DNA of 64,000 nt from Chloropicon primus. Its lineage: Eukaryota > Chlorophyta > Chloropicophyceae > Chloropicales > Chloropicaceae. The notes under the pieces were generated by a model that was given only the letters and a program-made list of their open reading frames with translations, made no database searches and had not been told where the DNA came from. Positions 19,116 through 29,723 of the stretch are shown in pieces; the stretch's first letter is position 1, and each line of letters starts with the position of its first letter. Position numbers and translations under genes: made by a program. The stretch covers positions 558,001 to 622,000 of the forward strand of contig CP060755.1 in NCBI GenBank assembly GCA_023205875.1. Reading direction: 5' to 3'.

Positions 19116-20151
19116 ATGTTTGAGGCGAGACTTCTTCAGGGAGGCCTTTTGAAAAAGGTGAGTAGTAGCGCGTCGCCGTGCCTGTGACTCGGCGGGGTTC
19201 CCTTTCCCGACCTTGTCGAGGCCTGAGTCTCCCGTCGCGTCGCCAGCACCGGGCGACGTGGAAGGAAGGAAGGAATTGTGTGTTTTGCTCACGCCCACCG
19301 TTTTCTTCTCTGTCTGTCTCTCTCTCTCTGTCTTGTGCTTGTTGTGCCTGTCGTGCGTGTGCTGTCCGCCTCTCTTGCTGTGGCGCTTGCGTCAGGTTCT
19401 CGATTCCATCAAGGACATCATCACGGAGGGAAACTTCGACTGCAGCCCGAACGGGCTTTCCCTGCAGGCCATGGACTCGAGCCACGTCAGTCTCATCGAC
19501 ATTCTTTTGGAGTCCGAGGGCTTCGAGCACTATCGTTGCGACAGGAACATCCCTATGGGTTTGAACATCACGAACCTTGTGAAGATGATCAAGTGCGCCG
19601 GAAGCGAAGACATCGTGACCATCAAGTGCGAGGACAAGCCAGACAACGTGACCTTCCTCTTCGAGAGCAAGGACAACGACAAGATCAGCGACTTTGAGAT
19701 GAAGACCATGACCATAGACGACGAGCACCTCTTGGTTCCAGATCAGACGTACACCGCCGTGGTGAAGATGCCTTCCGCCGAATTCCAGAGGCTCTGCAGG
19801 GACATGGCCGCGATCGGGGACACCGTGAACATCAGTGTCACGAAGGAGGGTGTGAGGTTCTCCACCACCGGGGACATGGGAACCGCCAACATTACCGTCA
19901 GGCCCAACCCTTCTGGGGACCAGAAGGAGGAGGAGAGGACCGAGGTGCAGATCACCGAGCCAGTCTCCGCAGGCTTTGCCCTCAGGTACTTGAACTCCTT
20001 CACGAAGGCCACCCCACTTTCCCCGACTGTCACCCTCGGAATGGTTCCAAACTTGCCAATTGTTGTTGAGTACAAGATTGCTGACATGGGTCACGTCAGG
20101 TACTACTTGGCGCCAAAGATCGAGGACGAGGAGAACGCCGTCGAGGCCTAA
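19116..20151 (+). CDS. PCNA: Proliferating cell nuclear antigen (DNA sliding clamp)
   Basis: Two exons: 19116-19157 encodes [14 protein letters not shown] and 19396-20151 the rest. The 238-base GT-AG intron has a CT-rich tract. The product has 265 residues, matching the usual 258-265. PCNA forms the homotrimeric ring that tethers replicative polymerases and repair factors to DNA. Diagnostic blocks are [35 protein letters not shown], the interdomain connector and [15 protein letters not shown]. The C-terminal APKIEDEE tail is the usual PIP-box partner surface. Two E2F-like sites lie upstream. The gene converges on UNC119; the two stop codons are about 105 bases apart. Confidence 0.98.
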
Positions 20152-20254
20152 AAGGAATAACGGAGCTTAATGAGCTAAAACCTAAAGTTACAGGTGTGAT
20201 GCTACCTCTCGTACAATTTAAAGGGCAAGCACTCAGTCAGAAAAGTTTTTTTTC

Positions 20255-21360
20255 TCACACATACTTGAAGTACGCCTTGTTGTGCATCACAAGCTTGTCC
20301 TCCACGAAGTAAAAAGAATCTGATACATGCTCGTCGGGGCTGCCAACCTGAACGAGGGAGTCGGGAAGAAGAAGATTCGATGGTTTCGCTTCAGTTTTGT
20401 TGTTGTTGTTGTTGTTGTTGTGCGTGTGTTTCTCTTCGCCGCCTCCGAGAACGAGTGGGGGGACGCGGAAGCAAAGAGAGAAAGCGCCGCGGCGTTGCTC
20501 ACCATATCATTGATTCTCTCCTTGGAGTTCACAGGCATGTCGTAAACGGCCTCCCACGTGTTCGTGCTGTTGGGAATGCAAAACCCGAACGTGAAGTCAT
20601 AGTTTCTCAGAAGTTCCCCCTTGTAGTAGTGCCTCTCGATCATCCTAAAGCTAGGAACTTCCAAGGGACCCACGCAAAACTTGAGCCTGCCAAGTCGTGG
20701 AAAAGTCACCAGAGACGAACCATCATCATGTCAGAAGAAGAAGAGATCCTGGGTCATGCCCTTTCTCGAGAAGCTTTCTTCGTGGACTTACATAGTGCGG
20801 ACCGTCTTGAACTTCAAGAACTCCTTGGGCAGGTTGTACCGCACAGTTCTGGCCAAATCTTCCAAGCTGACCCCACCCTTTGAGGCCTCCAAACTCAGCG
20901 CGCTCAGGTCAGGCGCATCATCTCTCGAAACCTAGAAAGCGAAGAGGAAGAAGCATGCGTGAGCTAAAAACCTAGGCTGCTTTCGAGCAAATGCAAAGTC
21001 CCCACCTTGAACACGGATTTCGACGTGTCGTAGTCCTTAATCTCAAACTCCAAGAACTCTATCTTGTACTTGTTATCGCTAAGACTGCAGGAGAAGCCTG
21101 TATGCAAAGAGTTCGGAAAGGGAACGTGGGTCAGCAACAAGGGAGGACGCTCCTGATCTCAAAAAGGCCAACCCCTCCTCTCCCTCCCTTTCCCTTGGCC
21201 TTCCCATGGCTAGGGGGAGGCTCTCCTGGAGGCCAAGGCGAAGGAATTGCGGAAGGAAAGCCAAAACCCCAAGGCGTGGGAGCATCTGAGTGGCACCTGG
21301 TTCGTGTTCCTCACCTTCCGTGGGCTTCTTGAACGCCAGAACCTCCTCTGGAGTGTGCAT
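20255..21360 (-). CDS. UNC119: UNC119-like lipid-cargo chaperone, five exons
   Basis: Five exons on the minus strand: 21315-21360, 21006-21097, 20792-20931, 20503-20686 and 20255-20347. All introns are GT-AG. The joined protein has 184 residues. UNC119 proteins carry N-myristoylated cargo to membranes, often cilia. The exon joins restore family blocks in order: TPEEVLAFKKPTEGF; NKYKIEFLEFEIKDYDT; VPSFRMIERHYYKGELL; FTFGFCIPNSTNTWE; DSFYFVEDKLVMHNKAYF. Length and colinearity with animal UNC119 support every join. FGFCIPNSTNTW is shared with the PDE6-delta relative, but MIERHYYK and VMHNKA favour UNC119. It is the most intron-rich gene in the window. A TTACA at 20188-20192 is a minus-strand TGTAA signal. 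Confidence 0.93.
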
Positions 21361-21596
21361 CCTGGTCGCCTCCCTTCCTATTCGTCTGTTGGCTCCAAGT
21401 TTTGAAAAAACAATTTCAACGATATTCTTCAGAGAGAAGAAGAAGATTATGATGATGATGGGGGAGAGGGAGCGAGAACAAAAACTGTAAACGATGCAAG
21501 ACAAGTACTTAAGTGGAAAAGAATTAATCGAGGACCGCTCTGAGTCTCGTTCAGTAGTTGATGTGTCTAAGGTCGTGGTCGCGCCGGCGGTCGTGA

Positions 21597-22274
21597 TCAC
21601 GAAGTCATTCTCCCTATGAAAAAGGCAAGGAGCGCGGCCAAGAACAAGTGAACGAGAGAGAAGCCTTTCAGAACCATCTGCTTCTTCATGGGCAGGCCCG
21701 TGCTCGTTCCCGGTGCGGCCTGTGCCTGAGTTCTCTTGGCCAGGGCAGCCTCCCCGGCGCTCAAGGCAGAGGCCGGCGTCGCTGGCAGAGTCAAGTCCTC
21801 CTTGATCCCCTCGACGACCTTCTGGGCCGCGGGCGGGGTCGACGTGACCACCTCCTTCACCGGCGACGGGATCGAGGAGGCCTGCGTGTAAGAGACCTTG
21901 AGCTTGAACTCGTGGACGTCCTTGCCCCCCACCTTGGAGAACAAGTTGGCGCTGATCGGCTGCTCGGCCTCTTCCTCGGATAACTTAACACTCTGGACCA
22001 GGAACTTGTCCCTGCACGCCTCGAAGTCCTGGGGCTTCTCCTTCTGCGCGCTCATCATGATCTGGATCGGGACCTTGGACTGCGGCAGGACGAAACCCGT
22101 GCTCGGCCTCACGCAGTACTTCTTCGGCGTCGTGGTCTTGATCTTGAAGGCCACGGTGTGGGTCGCCGGGTTGTGGAGCACGAGCGTCGCAGGGATCTGC
22201 TTCTTCAGCTCGAACTTGAACTTGAGCTCCGTCGGAGATATGATCAAAATCGGCTCCTTGTTGTTCGAACCCAT
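21597..22274 (-). CDS. VAP-type ER membrane-contact protein (MSP domain)
   Basis: An intronless 225-residue protein from the ATG at 22274; an in-frame GTG eight codons upstream is unlikely to be used. The N-terminal MSP domain (about residues 5-125) has the VAP core, including FKIKTTTPKKYCVRPSTGFV, whose Lys/Thr/Lys surface binds FFAT peptides of lipid-transfer proteins. A Ser/Thr/Pro/Ala-rich linker follows, then a C-terminal membrane anchor (about 205-222, SLVHLFLAALLAFFIGR). VAPs sit in the ER with the MSP domain in the cytosol and tether it to other membranes. A clear coiled coil before the anchor, common in VAPs, is weak here. Confidence 0.92.
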   Translation of the reverse strand: MGSNNKEPILIISPTELKFKFELKKQIPATLVLHNPATHTVAFKIKTTTPKKYCVRPSTGFVLPQSKVPIQIMMSAQKEKPQDFEACRDKFLVQSVKLSEEEAEQPISANLFSKVGGKDVHEFKLKVSYTQASSIPSPVKEVVTSTPPAAQKVVEGIKEDLTLPATPASALSAGEAALAKRTQAQAAPGTSTGLPMKKQMVLKGFSLVHLFLAALLAFFIGRMTS

Positions 22275-22365
22275 CCTTGCTGTCCTCCTTCTTCTCACTC
22301 ACTCACTCACGCGCACGCCAAACCGAATCCCCGTCGAGTTCGGATCCTTCAGTTCGTTCGATCGA

Positions 22366-22662
22366 TCACTCTTGTTCGCCCTTCTCTTGCTTCGTCTTCT
22401 TCCCCCCGAGCTTCTGAATGAGTGAGCTGGCCTTCTGCCCCTCGAATCCGAACTTCTTCTGGAACTGCTTGTACGCACCGTCCTCCGTCTCTACCAACGT
22501 CCTCTGCCCCGTCCAGGCTGGATGCGTCGACGGCTCTCGCGACAACACTATCTGGTCTTTCACGTTCTTCCCGGTAAACAAAGCCTTCGTTTTAAACGCA
22601 GACCCATCCTTCAGCCAAACTGTCACGGTTCTCAGCCAGGGTTGAAGACCCTTCCTCGGCAT
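22366..22662 (-). CDS. Organellar ribosomal protein bL31
   Basis: A 98-residue protein starting at the ATG at 22662 (MPRKGLQPW). The frame is open further upstream but has no ATG there. It aligns along its length with bacterial L31: a start like KxGIHP, the block VTVWLKDGSAFKTK, then HPAWTG and a terminal FQKKFG. The large-subunit protein bL31 bridges subunits in bacterial-type ribosomes. HPAWTG and the lack of zinc-binding CxxC pairs fit the cysteine-free class. A mitochondrial origin is likely, as alpha-proteobacterial bL31 is of this type, but plastid use is not excluded. The C-terminus adds a basic Lys/Gln tail. No N-terminal presequence is visible before the core; it may lie in a missed 5' exon. 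Confidence 0.8.
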   Translation of the reverse strand: MPRKGLQPWLRTVTVWLKDGSAFKTKALFTGKNVKDQIVLSREPSTHPAWTGQRTLVETEDGAYKQFQKKFGFEGQKASSLIQKLGGKKTKQEKGEQE

Positions 22663-23307
22663 GTAACCCCCCCCCTCGTCTTCGAACCACGTGTTCACCC
22701 TCACCGTCACCGTCGCCACCGTCGCCAAGCGTTTTCCTCTCTCTCTCCGCTCCAATTTTTTTTTCAAACCCTACGACGGCTTGCACCAAAAAAAGCATTC
22801 GGCTTCAAAAGTTACGAGTCACCGAGGACCAGGACACCAATCGGGGCGTCCTTGGGCCGGAACCTTCCAAGGAAGGGACCGAGACCTCCTACGATCGTAT
22901 TCTAGACGTCTTCCTCTTTCGATAGAGCCGTCACTTGAAACGAAACGCGCATGCTTTGTCGGACGCAAGGCCCTGGTGGCCCTGGTGGCTGGGAGGCCCA
23001 CGAACGTCACTCCTCCTTGTGAGAAAATCAGTGTGAAGAGGCCGGAGAGCGAGCGAGCGGAGCGTCGAGGGGAGAGGAAGCCGAGTGTCTTTCGCGCGCG
23101 CGAGGCATGGAGGGGTGAGGGACGAGAGGCCGAGGCGACGGAGGGCTTCTTCTTCATCATCATCATCTTCTTCTTCAGCATCATCTTCGTCTTCTTCATC
23201 TTCGTCTTGTTCTTGTGTTGACGGAAGACGAAGGGGAGAGGGACGGGACGACGTTGAGTGGAGGGAGTTTTTGGGGCGCGCGATTCGCTTGCTTGCTTGG
23301 CACGCAC
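22663..23307. other. Divergent intergenic region with TTC/ATC microsatellite
   Basis: This gap lies between the minus-strand bL31 gene and the plus-strand TOM1-like gene and should contain both promoters. A trinucleotide-rich tract (ttc/atc/gtc) runs from about 23147 to 23215. Nothing else was recognised. Confidence 0.55.
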
Positions 23308-24432
23308 ATGCACGACGAGATGGTGCAAGTGGATCTCGAGGTCTCCGTGGGGGAGAGCGAGCTTTTTGCGTACATACTCGCAGTGCTCTACTTGAGCTTG
23401 GGGGCAACGGCACTGGTAAGTGGCCACGACGAGACGTGTTCTCTTTCTTTCTCTCTCTCTCTCTCTCTCGAGGCACACGCGAGTCGGATGAGCTCCTTCG
23501 TCGAGGAAGAGGTCTGCCTGCATGCTTGTCTTCTTCTCCGTACGCTCTCGTGACTGACTCCGCCTCCTTCACTCTCACGACGCGCTCGCTTTTGCTTTCC
23601 TTTCTCTGTGAAACGGAAACAAAACTTCTAAAAACCACCACTTCCTTTCCTTCCCCCCTTGGTTTTTTTCTTCTGCTTGCTTGCTTGGTTGGTTGCTCAG
23701 GTGCAACTCATCCGTATCCAGCTGCGTCTGCCGGAGTATGGCTGGACGACCCAGAAGGTCTTCCACCTGCTGAACGTGATGTGCTTGTTCGCGCGAGGGG
23801 CCCTGTTCTTCATCTTTCCGGACAAGTGGCTGGTGAACATCGCGGACCCACCGACCAAGCCGCTGTTCTACTACGTGACCTTCCTGCTTCCGGGGCAGAT
23901 ATACTTCACCACATACACGCTCCTGATACTGTTCTGGGCGGAGATTTACCACCAGGCGAGGTCCCTGCCCCTGAAACACCTGCGGCCGTCGTTCTTCGCG
24001 TTCAACGCCTTGGTCTACGCGGTGCCGCTCGCCATATCTGTCGCCCAGACTCGGGAGCTGGCCGCGCACAACGACCACGCGAGGGCCGTGCTCAAGTACG
24101 CGATGACGGGGGTGATGTGCGCCGTGTGGCTGAGCGCTGCGGCTGGGTTCGTGTTCTACGGAGGGAGGCTCTTCGTGATGCTGAGGAGGTTCCCGCTGGA
24201 GTCCAAGGGAAGGCGGAAGAAGCTGCAGGAGGTGGGCATGGTCGCGGGAGTGAGCACCACGTCCTTTGTGGTCAGGGCCGGGCTCTTCGCGGTCCTGGCC
24301 TTCGTGAAGACCTCGCAGTACATGCAGTTCGCTTACTTCCTCGTTGTAGAAATAGTTCCAGTGGCAATCATTTTGCTGGTGTTGAGGAAGCTCCCTCCTA
24401 AGAGGCAGGCGGACGGGTATCATAGAATCTGA
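23308..24432 (+). CDS. TOM1/TOM3/THH1-type seven-helix membrane protein
   Basis: Two exons, 23308-23415 and 23701-24432, with a 285-base GT-AG intron, give 279 residues. The family (tobamovirus multiplication 1/3 and THH1, DUF1084) is typical of the green lineage; in plants these are vacuolar-membrane proteins co-opted by tobamovirus replicase. The signature VQLIRIQLRLPEYGWTTQKV directly follows the intron, and FWAEIYHQARSLP lies in the middle. About seven hydrophobic segments are visible, the first in exon 1 (FAYILAVLYLSLGATAL) and the last near FLVVEIVPVAIILLVL. The start is ATG 23308, with a second in-frame ATG at 23320. TGTAA lies at 24448-24452. Its normal cellular role is not established. 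Confidence 0.9.
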
Positions 24433-25454
24433 ATCAAGTAGTAGAAGTGTAAAAATCCTATCATTTTTCCCTGACGACGACGGCGACGGACCGCCGCTCC
24501 CCGAGAGAGCAGCGGCGTGAGTGCGTGCCCTCCCTCGGCGCGACAAGACAGCACCCTTGAGAAACCAATAAATTCTTGAGAAAGAAAGGGAACCGAAGAG
24601 ACAGCCCCCCAGGCTCGTTTCATTTCCACCAATTTCCATGGCTTGGCATCGTGAGACCGAACCAATCAGCCCCCCTCCGCCCCTTGGAAGAGCGGACTCG
24701 GCTTCCCTTCGTGCGGGGAACTCCCCTCTTTTGTGTTTGTGTGGGGAAGGGAACAAAACATAACAAAACAAAGCGGACGATCCTATGTGCCATGAATAAT
24801 GATGCTTGGGCCCTGCCAAAAGGTATCGCGGAAAGGCGCAGGCCCAGACGGAGCGGTTACGATCAGCACCTCCTCGAGGCGTTGTTCATCTAATCCTGGC
24901 CATCGATCAGGATCCTCTTGGCCAGCTCATCTTGGCCGGAATATCCAAAAAGCCTTCTTTTGACTGCGGCGCTGAGTCGTCCAAGACCCCCTCCCCGGGG
25001 CCAGTGCAAATTCCATGTTGATCAGAGTCTTTCCGACGACCGAAGAAACGGGGGGAGAAGTAAACATTCGATGTACGACCAAACAAAACACTTCGGAAAT
25101 ATCGAAGAACTTCAAAGTTGGAGCACCTTTTCGAGTAGATCGCGCTTGATAGGCTAGTTTCGGAAAAGTTGGAATGCGAGCGAGTGGCGTTCTGTCTCCC
25201 GCCGAATAGTAATGGAAGGTGGTGTTTGGTGGTGTTTGGTGGGGACCTGTGTGGGTGGGAGCAAGGAAGCGCTTCCCGTTCTACTTGTGAACAAGGAGGG
25301 CGGTGCTAGCGGAGGGACAAGAGGGAACCGTGCTTCAACCTTTTTGCTTGCTTGGACCACAAAACACCAGACGCACACGACCCTTCTTTCGTTGTGAAAG
25401 GCAAAGGCGCTCTCGTTTCGTTTGGAAGTCTCTTTTTTACATCTTGGAACAACC
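24433..25454. other. 1-kb gap between TOM1-like and myosin genes
   Basis: No convincing reading frame or RNA gene. It contains short self-complementary stretches (for example CTGGCCA at 24896-24902 with TGGCCAG at 24919-24925) and a run of aacaaaac near 24758-24772. It must hold the 3' end of the TOM1-like gene and the myosin promoter. Confidence 0.55.
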
Positions 25455-28400
25455 ATGAGTTACCTTCCGGTAAGTGGCAAGCTAGCTTGGTCGTGGGAGG
25501 AGTGAGGGGAGCCCAATCTGACAACAAAGTCTTTGCCTCTGCGCGTGTTTTGCCACCAAACAGGGAGCGAAAATATATGTCAAGCTGAACAATGCTTGGA
25601 GCCAAGCAGAGGTCGGTTCTGCCTCTGGCGGGAAGGTCACCACCACGAACGGAGACACGGTATCAGAGAAGGACTGCTGCAGTTACTCCGCGGTAGCCGC
25701 CCAGGGTTTGGACGACATGATTAACTTGGACGTCCTCCACGCGGCCTCTATTCTGCACAACCTGCAGACGAGGTTCGACGCTGATAAGATTTACACTTAC
25801 GTCGGTAGCATCCTCCTGAGTGTGAACCCGTTCAAGCCCATCTCGATATTCGGGGACGACCAGATTGAGACGTACGCCAAGGCGGACGTCATGGCGATCA
25901 AGGACGGAACCTTGAAGCCTCACATCTTTGCTGTGGCGAAGGACTCCTTCGAGCAGATGCTTCGAGACCAAAAGTCTCAGTCCGTTATCATCAGTGGAGA
26001 GTCTGGTGCGGGAAAGACTGAGGCCACAAAGTACGTCCTCAAGTACTTGACTGCCGTCAGTAGCAAGGGCGGCAGGAAGGGAGCCCAGCTGGGTGCTGAG
26101 TTGAGCCCGGTGGAGAAAATGATTATCCAGTCGTCCCCCATTCTGGAGGCTTTTGGTAACGCAAAGACCGTGAGGAACAACAACTCTTCCCGTTTCGGAA
26201 AGTACTTTGAGATCCAATTTAGCAGCGTGGGAGAAATCACGGGAGGTGTCATCACGGACTACTTGCTAGAGAAGAGTCGTGTGGTTTGCCCTGCAGAAAA
26301 CGAGAGGGGCTACCACATATTCTACTTGCTTTGCAAGGGCTGCTCTCCCGAGGAGAAGGCCAAGTACAAGCTTGACTCCTTGACTAATTTCTACTACACA
26401 AACCTTTCTGGCTGCTTCGACATCGAGAACGTCGACGAGGTGGAGGAGTACAACGCTGTCCAGCAGGCCTTCAAGGATTGCAAGATGACAAACATGGAGG
26501 TCGATGCCATCAAGAGAATTCTGTCTGCGATTTTGCATCTGGGAAACGCAAAGTTCGAGTCCCCAGAGGACGATGACCCTTGCAACTTGAGCGCGGACTG
26601 CGCCGCCTCGATCAAGGCCGTGTCCAACCTCATGGACTTCAGCGAGAGTCAGCTCTCTCACTCGCTTACCCAGAGAACCATGTCCACCGGAGGCAGGGGG
26701 TCTGTGTACAAGATCAAGCTGAAAAAGAAGGAGGCCGAGGCCGCGAGGGACGCGTTAGCGAAGCACATGTACCTCACGCTTTTCAGCTGGATCGTCAAGA
26801 AGGTGTCGGACAACATGAAGGCGGAGAAGCCACCTGCCTTCTCTATTGGAGTTCTGGATATCTTCGGGTTCGAGGTCATGCCCGTCAACTCCTTCGAGCA
26901 GCTGTGCATTAACTTTGCGAATGAGAAGCTCCATCAGCAGTTCATCCACTACGTGTTCGCGCTGGAGATGGAGGAGTACGACAAGGAGAAGCTTGGAATC
27001 ACCATCGAGTACGAGGACAACAAGGACTGCGTCGAGCTCATCGAGAAGAAGGGCACCGGTATCCTTGGAATCCTTCAGGAGCAGTGCCAGCTTGGGGCAA
27101 GAGGCTCGGATTCGGAGTTCCTCAACAACACCATTCAGGCCTACAACAAGCACAAGTACTTCATTGTGGAGAAAAGGTCCAGAACGGAGTTCTCCATCAG
27201 TCACTATGCCAACCCAGTCAAGTACGAGACCGAAGGGTTCTTGGAGAAGAACAGAGATGCGGTGAACGACGACATCAGGAGCTTGATGGACAGCACCAAG
27301 ATGCCTGAGATCAAGTCCATCATCCACAAGAAGGAGGACGGAGGGGATGCCGCCGCGGGGGCCAGAGGGCGCAGGAAGAAGGTCGCAACAGTGGCCAACA
27401 AGTTCAAGGAGTCCTTGCAGACCTTGGTCTCCGTCATCAATAGTACCACACCTCACTACGTCCGTTGCTTGAAGTCGACGGAGAAGAAAATGCCAGGCAT
27501 CTTCGATGGCGCGAACATGAACCGCCAGCTCGGTTACTCTGGAGTCCTGGAGACGATCAAGGTCCGTCTGGCCGGTTATGCGGTCAGGATGGACTACACC
27601 GACTTCGCCAAGAGGTTCGCGATTCTGGTCGGCAAAGTCAGCGGCGAGGGCAAAGCGGCTGCGTCTGAAATCTTGTCCAAGTCCAACATCGACGTGAGCG
27701 ACACCAAGGTGGTCGCCATGGGTATCACCAAAGTGTTTTTGAAGAGGGAGGCCATCCTGCTACAGCTGGAGAAGGCCAGGGAGCAATTCCTGCTGAGCTC
27801 CGTTCTTGTGATCCAGAGGTACTGGAGGCGCGAGTTCGCGAGGAGGAAGTTCCAGAAGCTCAAGGAGGAAGCCAAGAGAAAGGCAGAGGAGGAAGCGAGG
27901 AAGAGGGAGGAGGAGGAAAAGAGAAAGAGGGAGGAGGCTGAGGCAGCCAAGAGACTCCAGCAGTACGACCAGGAGGAGCAGTCCACTGGGGAAGATGAAG
28001 GAAGGGAGAGGTCCACTACGCAGCAGAACGATGCCCTCAAGAAGCTCAACACGAACAGGTCCGATGGAGCGCAGTGCACCTTCCTCAACATCAAGGACAG
28101 GGTCATGGTCCTCGGGTACACCCCCATGGCGACCAACCACAGGAACAAGGTCGACAACGAGAGCCCTGGCATCTCTATGGAGCCTGTCATGATCAAGGGC
28201 TGGCTCGCGAAGGAGGGTTCCAAGGGGTTCACCACAGGCAGATTCAACAACTGGCAGAAGAGATTCTTCGTGATGAAAAAGGACAGGATTGTCTACTACA
28301 AGGACGATTCCCTCAAGGACAAGAAGGGAGACTTCCAGCTCGAGACCTCGTCCTCTGTTTCTGAGATCCCAGAGAGCTACCACAAGAACCTCCCCACTGG

Positions 28401-29433
28401 GGTGGGCAACCACTTTTTCCAGGTGAACATCAGGGGCCGCAGCACGAAGCTTGCGTGCGACCACGAGACGGAGAAGGAGAAGTGGATGGACGGCATTTCC
28501 ACGGCCATTCTCCAGCTCAAATCCGGAATCGAGAAGGTCAAGACCGGGGCTGACTTCTCTGTACATATGCCAGACAGGTCCGTCCTCACTGCTTCTGTGA
28601 AGACCTCGAACGCCAAGGATGTCTTCCTCAAGGTCGCCACCACGGTGGCTATCCAGAAGGGCATCCAGTTCTTCTCCCTCGTCAAGGCCTACACCACCCC
28701 AGACAGGCTGGACTTCTACAACGTGTTCTCGGAGAGGGACAACGTGGCGGACTTGGGGCCATACAGGCTCGCTTTCTACAGGGTGATCTGCCTCAAGGGC
28801 AGGGACGACCTCAGCGACCCAAAGCTGCTGGCGGTCGAGTACAGCCAGACCGTGAGGGCGAACCTAATGTTCTTCGAGTACGACGAGAACGATGCGATTG
28901 AGCTCGCTGCCTTGCAGCTCAAGGTCAAGGAGGGAACCATCAACTCCGTGACCCACACCCGTGGATTCTTGAGCGAGAACCTCCACGAGTACATGCCGGA
29001 CTCCCAACTGATGAGGTACGGCGACAACGCGGAGGTCACCAACAAGTGGGAGGCAGACATCCTGAACAGGGCTGCCGAGATAGAGGACACGAAGAAGAGC
29101 ATCAACGAGTGCATGGAGGAGTACATCACGAAGTCTCAGGAGAACCCGCTTTACGGCTGCACGTTCTTCGAGGTGAGCATGATCAGGGAGGAGACGGACT
29201 ACGCGTACATCCTGGGCGTGAACAGCACGGGCCTGCACGTCATCGACAGGAAGACGAGGTCCCTCGTGGTGAGCTTCCCTTACGTTTCCATCATGAGGTG
29301 GAGCCGAAGCAGCAAGAAGTTCAACTTCACCACGCAGGGAGAGAACCATTGGACGATGCTCACCAAGCAGGGCGAGGAAATCAACAAGTTCATGGGTATC
29401 TACGTCAGGTTCCTGCTGGACAACAAGGACTAG
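25455..29433 (+). CDS. Unconventional myosin with PH and FERM tail
   Basis: A 15-base first exon (25455-25469, MSYLP) and a long second exon (25564-29433) give 1,294 residues. Parts in order: an SH3-like N-terminus; a motor domain (about 55-740) with P-loop GESGAGKTEATK (about 150), switch I NNSSRFGKY and switch II DIFGFE (about 437); one IQ-like helix (VIQRYWRREFARRKFQKLK, about 752); a charged Lys/Glu/Arg helix; a PH domain (about 880-995, KGWLAKEGSKGF...NWQKRFFVM); and a FERM-like region to the end (about 1005-1290). No MyTH4 domain is seen. All nucleotide-binding motifs are intact, so it should be an active actin motor tethered to membrane or receptor tails. Green-lineage myosins usually belong to classes VIII and XI, with different tails. 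Confidence 0.93.
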
Positions 29434-29664
29434 CTAGCTTGGGAGAGGGACGAAGGCTTCCTACTAGAGTAAAACATGAGAGAATAATAATTAATTTGTG
29501 AAAAGAGGAGTTATAAGATAATAGTTGACGACGACGAACGTGCTTGTGGAGGATCACATCCTTCGAGAAATCCCTCTCTCTCTTGATTACTGTTATTTGG
29601 GAGTTTTTAAAGGTGTTTTAGGATTATTGATATTATTACTACTCTACTATTCGTACATGCGAAA

Positions 29665-29706
29665 GCGAGCAAGCAAGCAGAGCGAGCAAGCAGAGCGAGC
29701 AAGCAG
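29665..29706 (+). repeat. Short tandem repeat (gagcgagcaagca unit), about three copies
   Basis: Three near-identical units lie in the gap between the convergent myosin and RPC6 genes, just beyond the RPC6 stop. Confidence 0.8.
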
Positions 29707-29723
29707 CTCTCTCTCTTTTCGTG

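Noticed and set aside
18970-20094. 374-codon minus-strand frame
   Set aside because: Antisense of PCNA and its intron; PCNA is unmistakable on the plus strand.
24808-24925. Short hairpins suggesting an RNA gene between TOM1-like and myosin genes
   Set aside because: Stems are shorter and bulged, which GC-rich DNA produces by chance; no promoter, terminator or family match.
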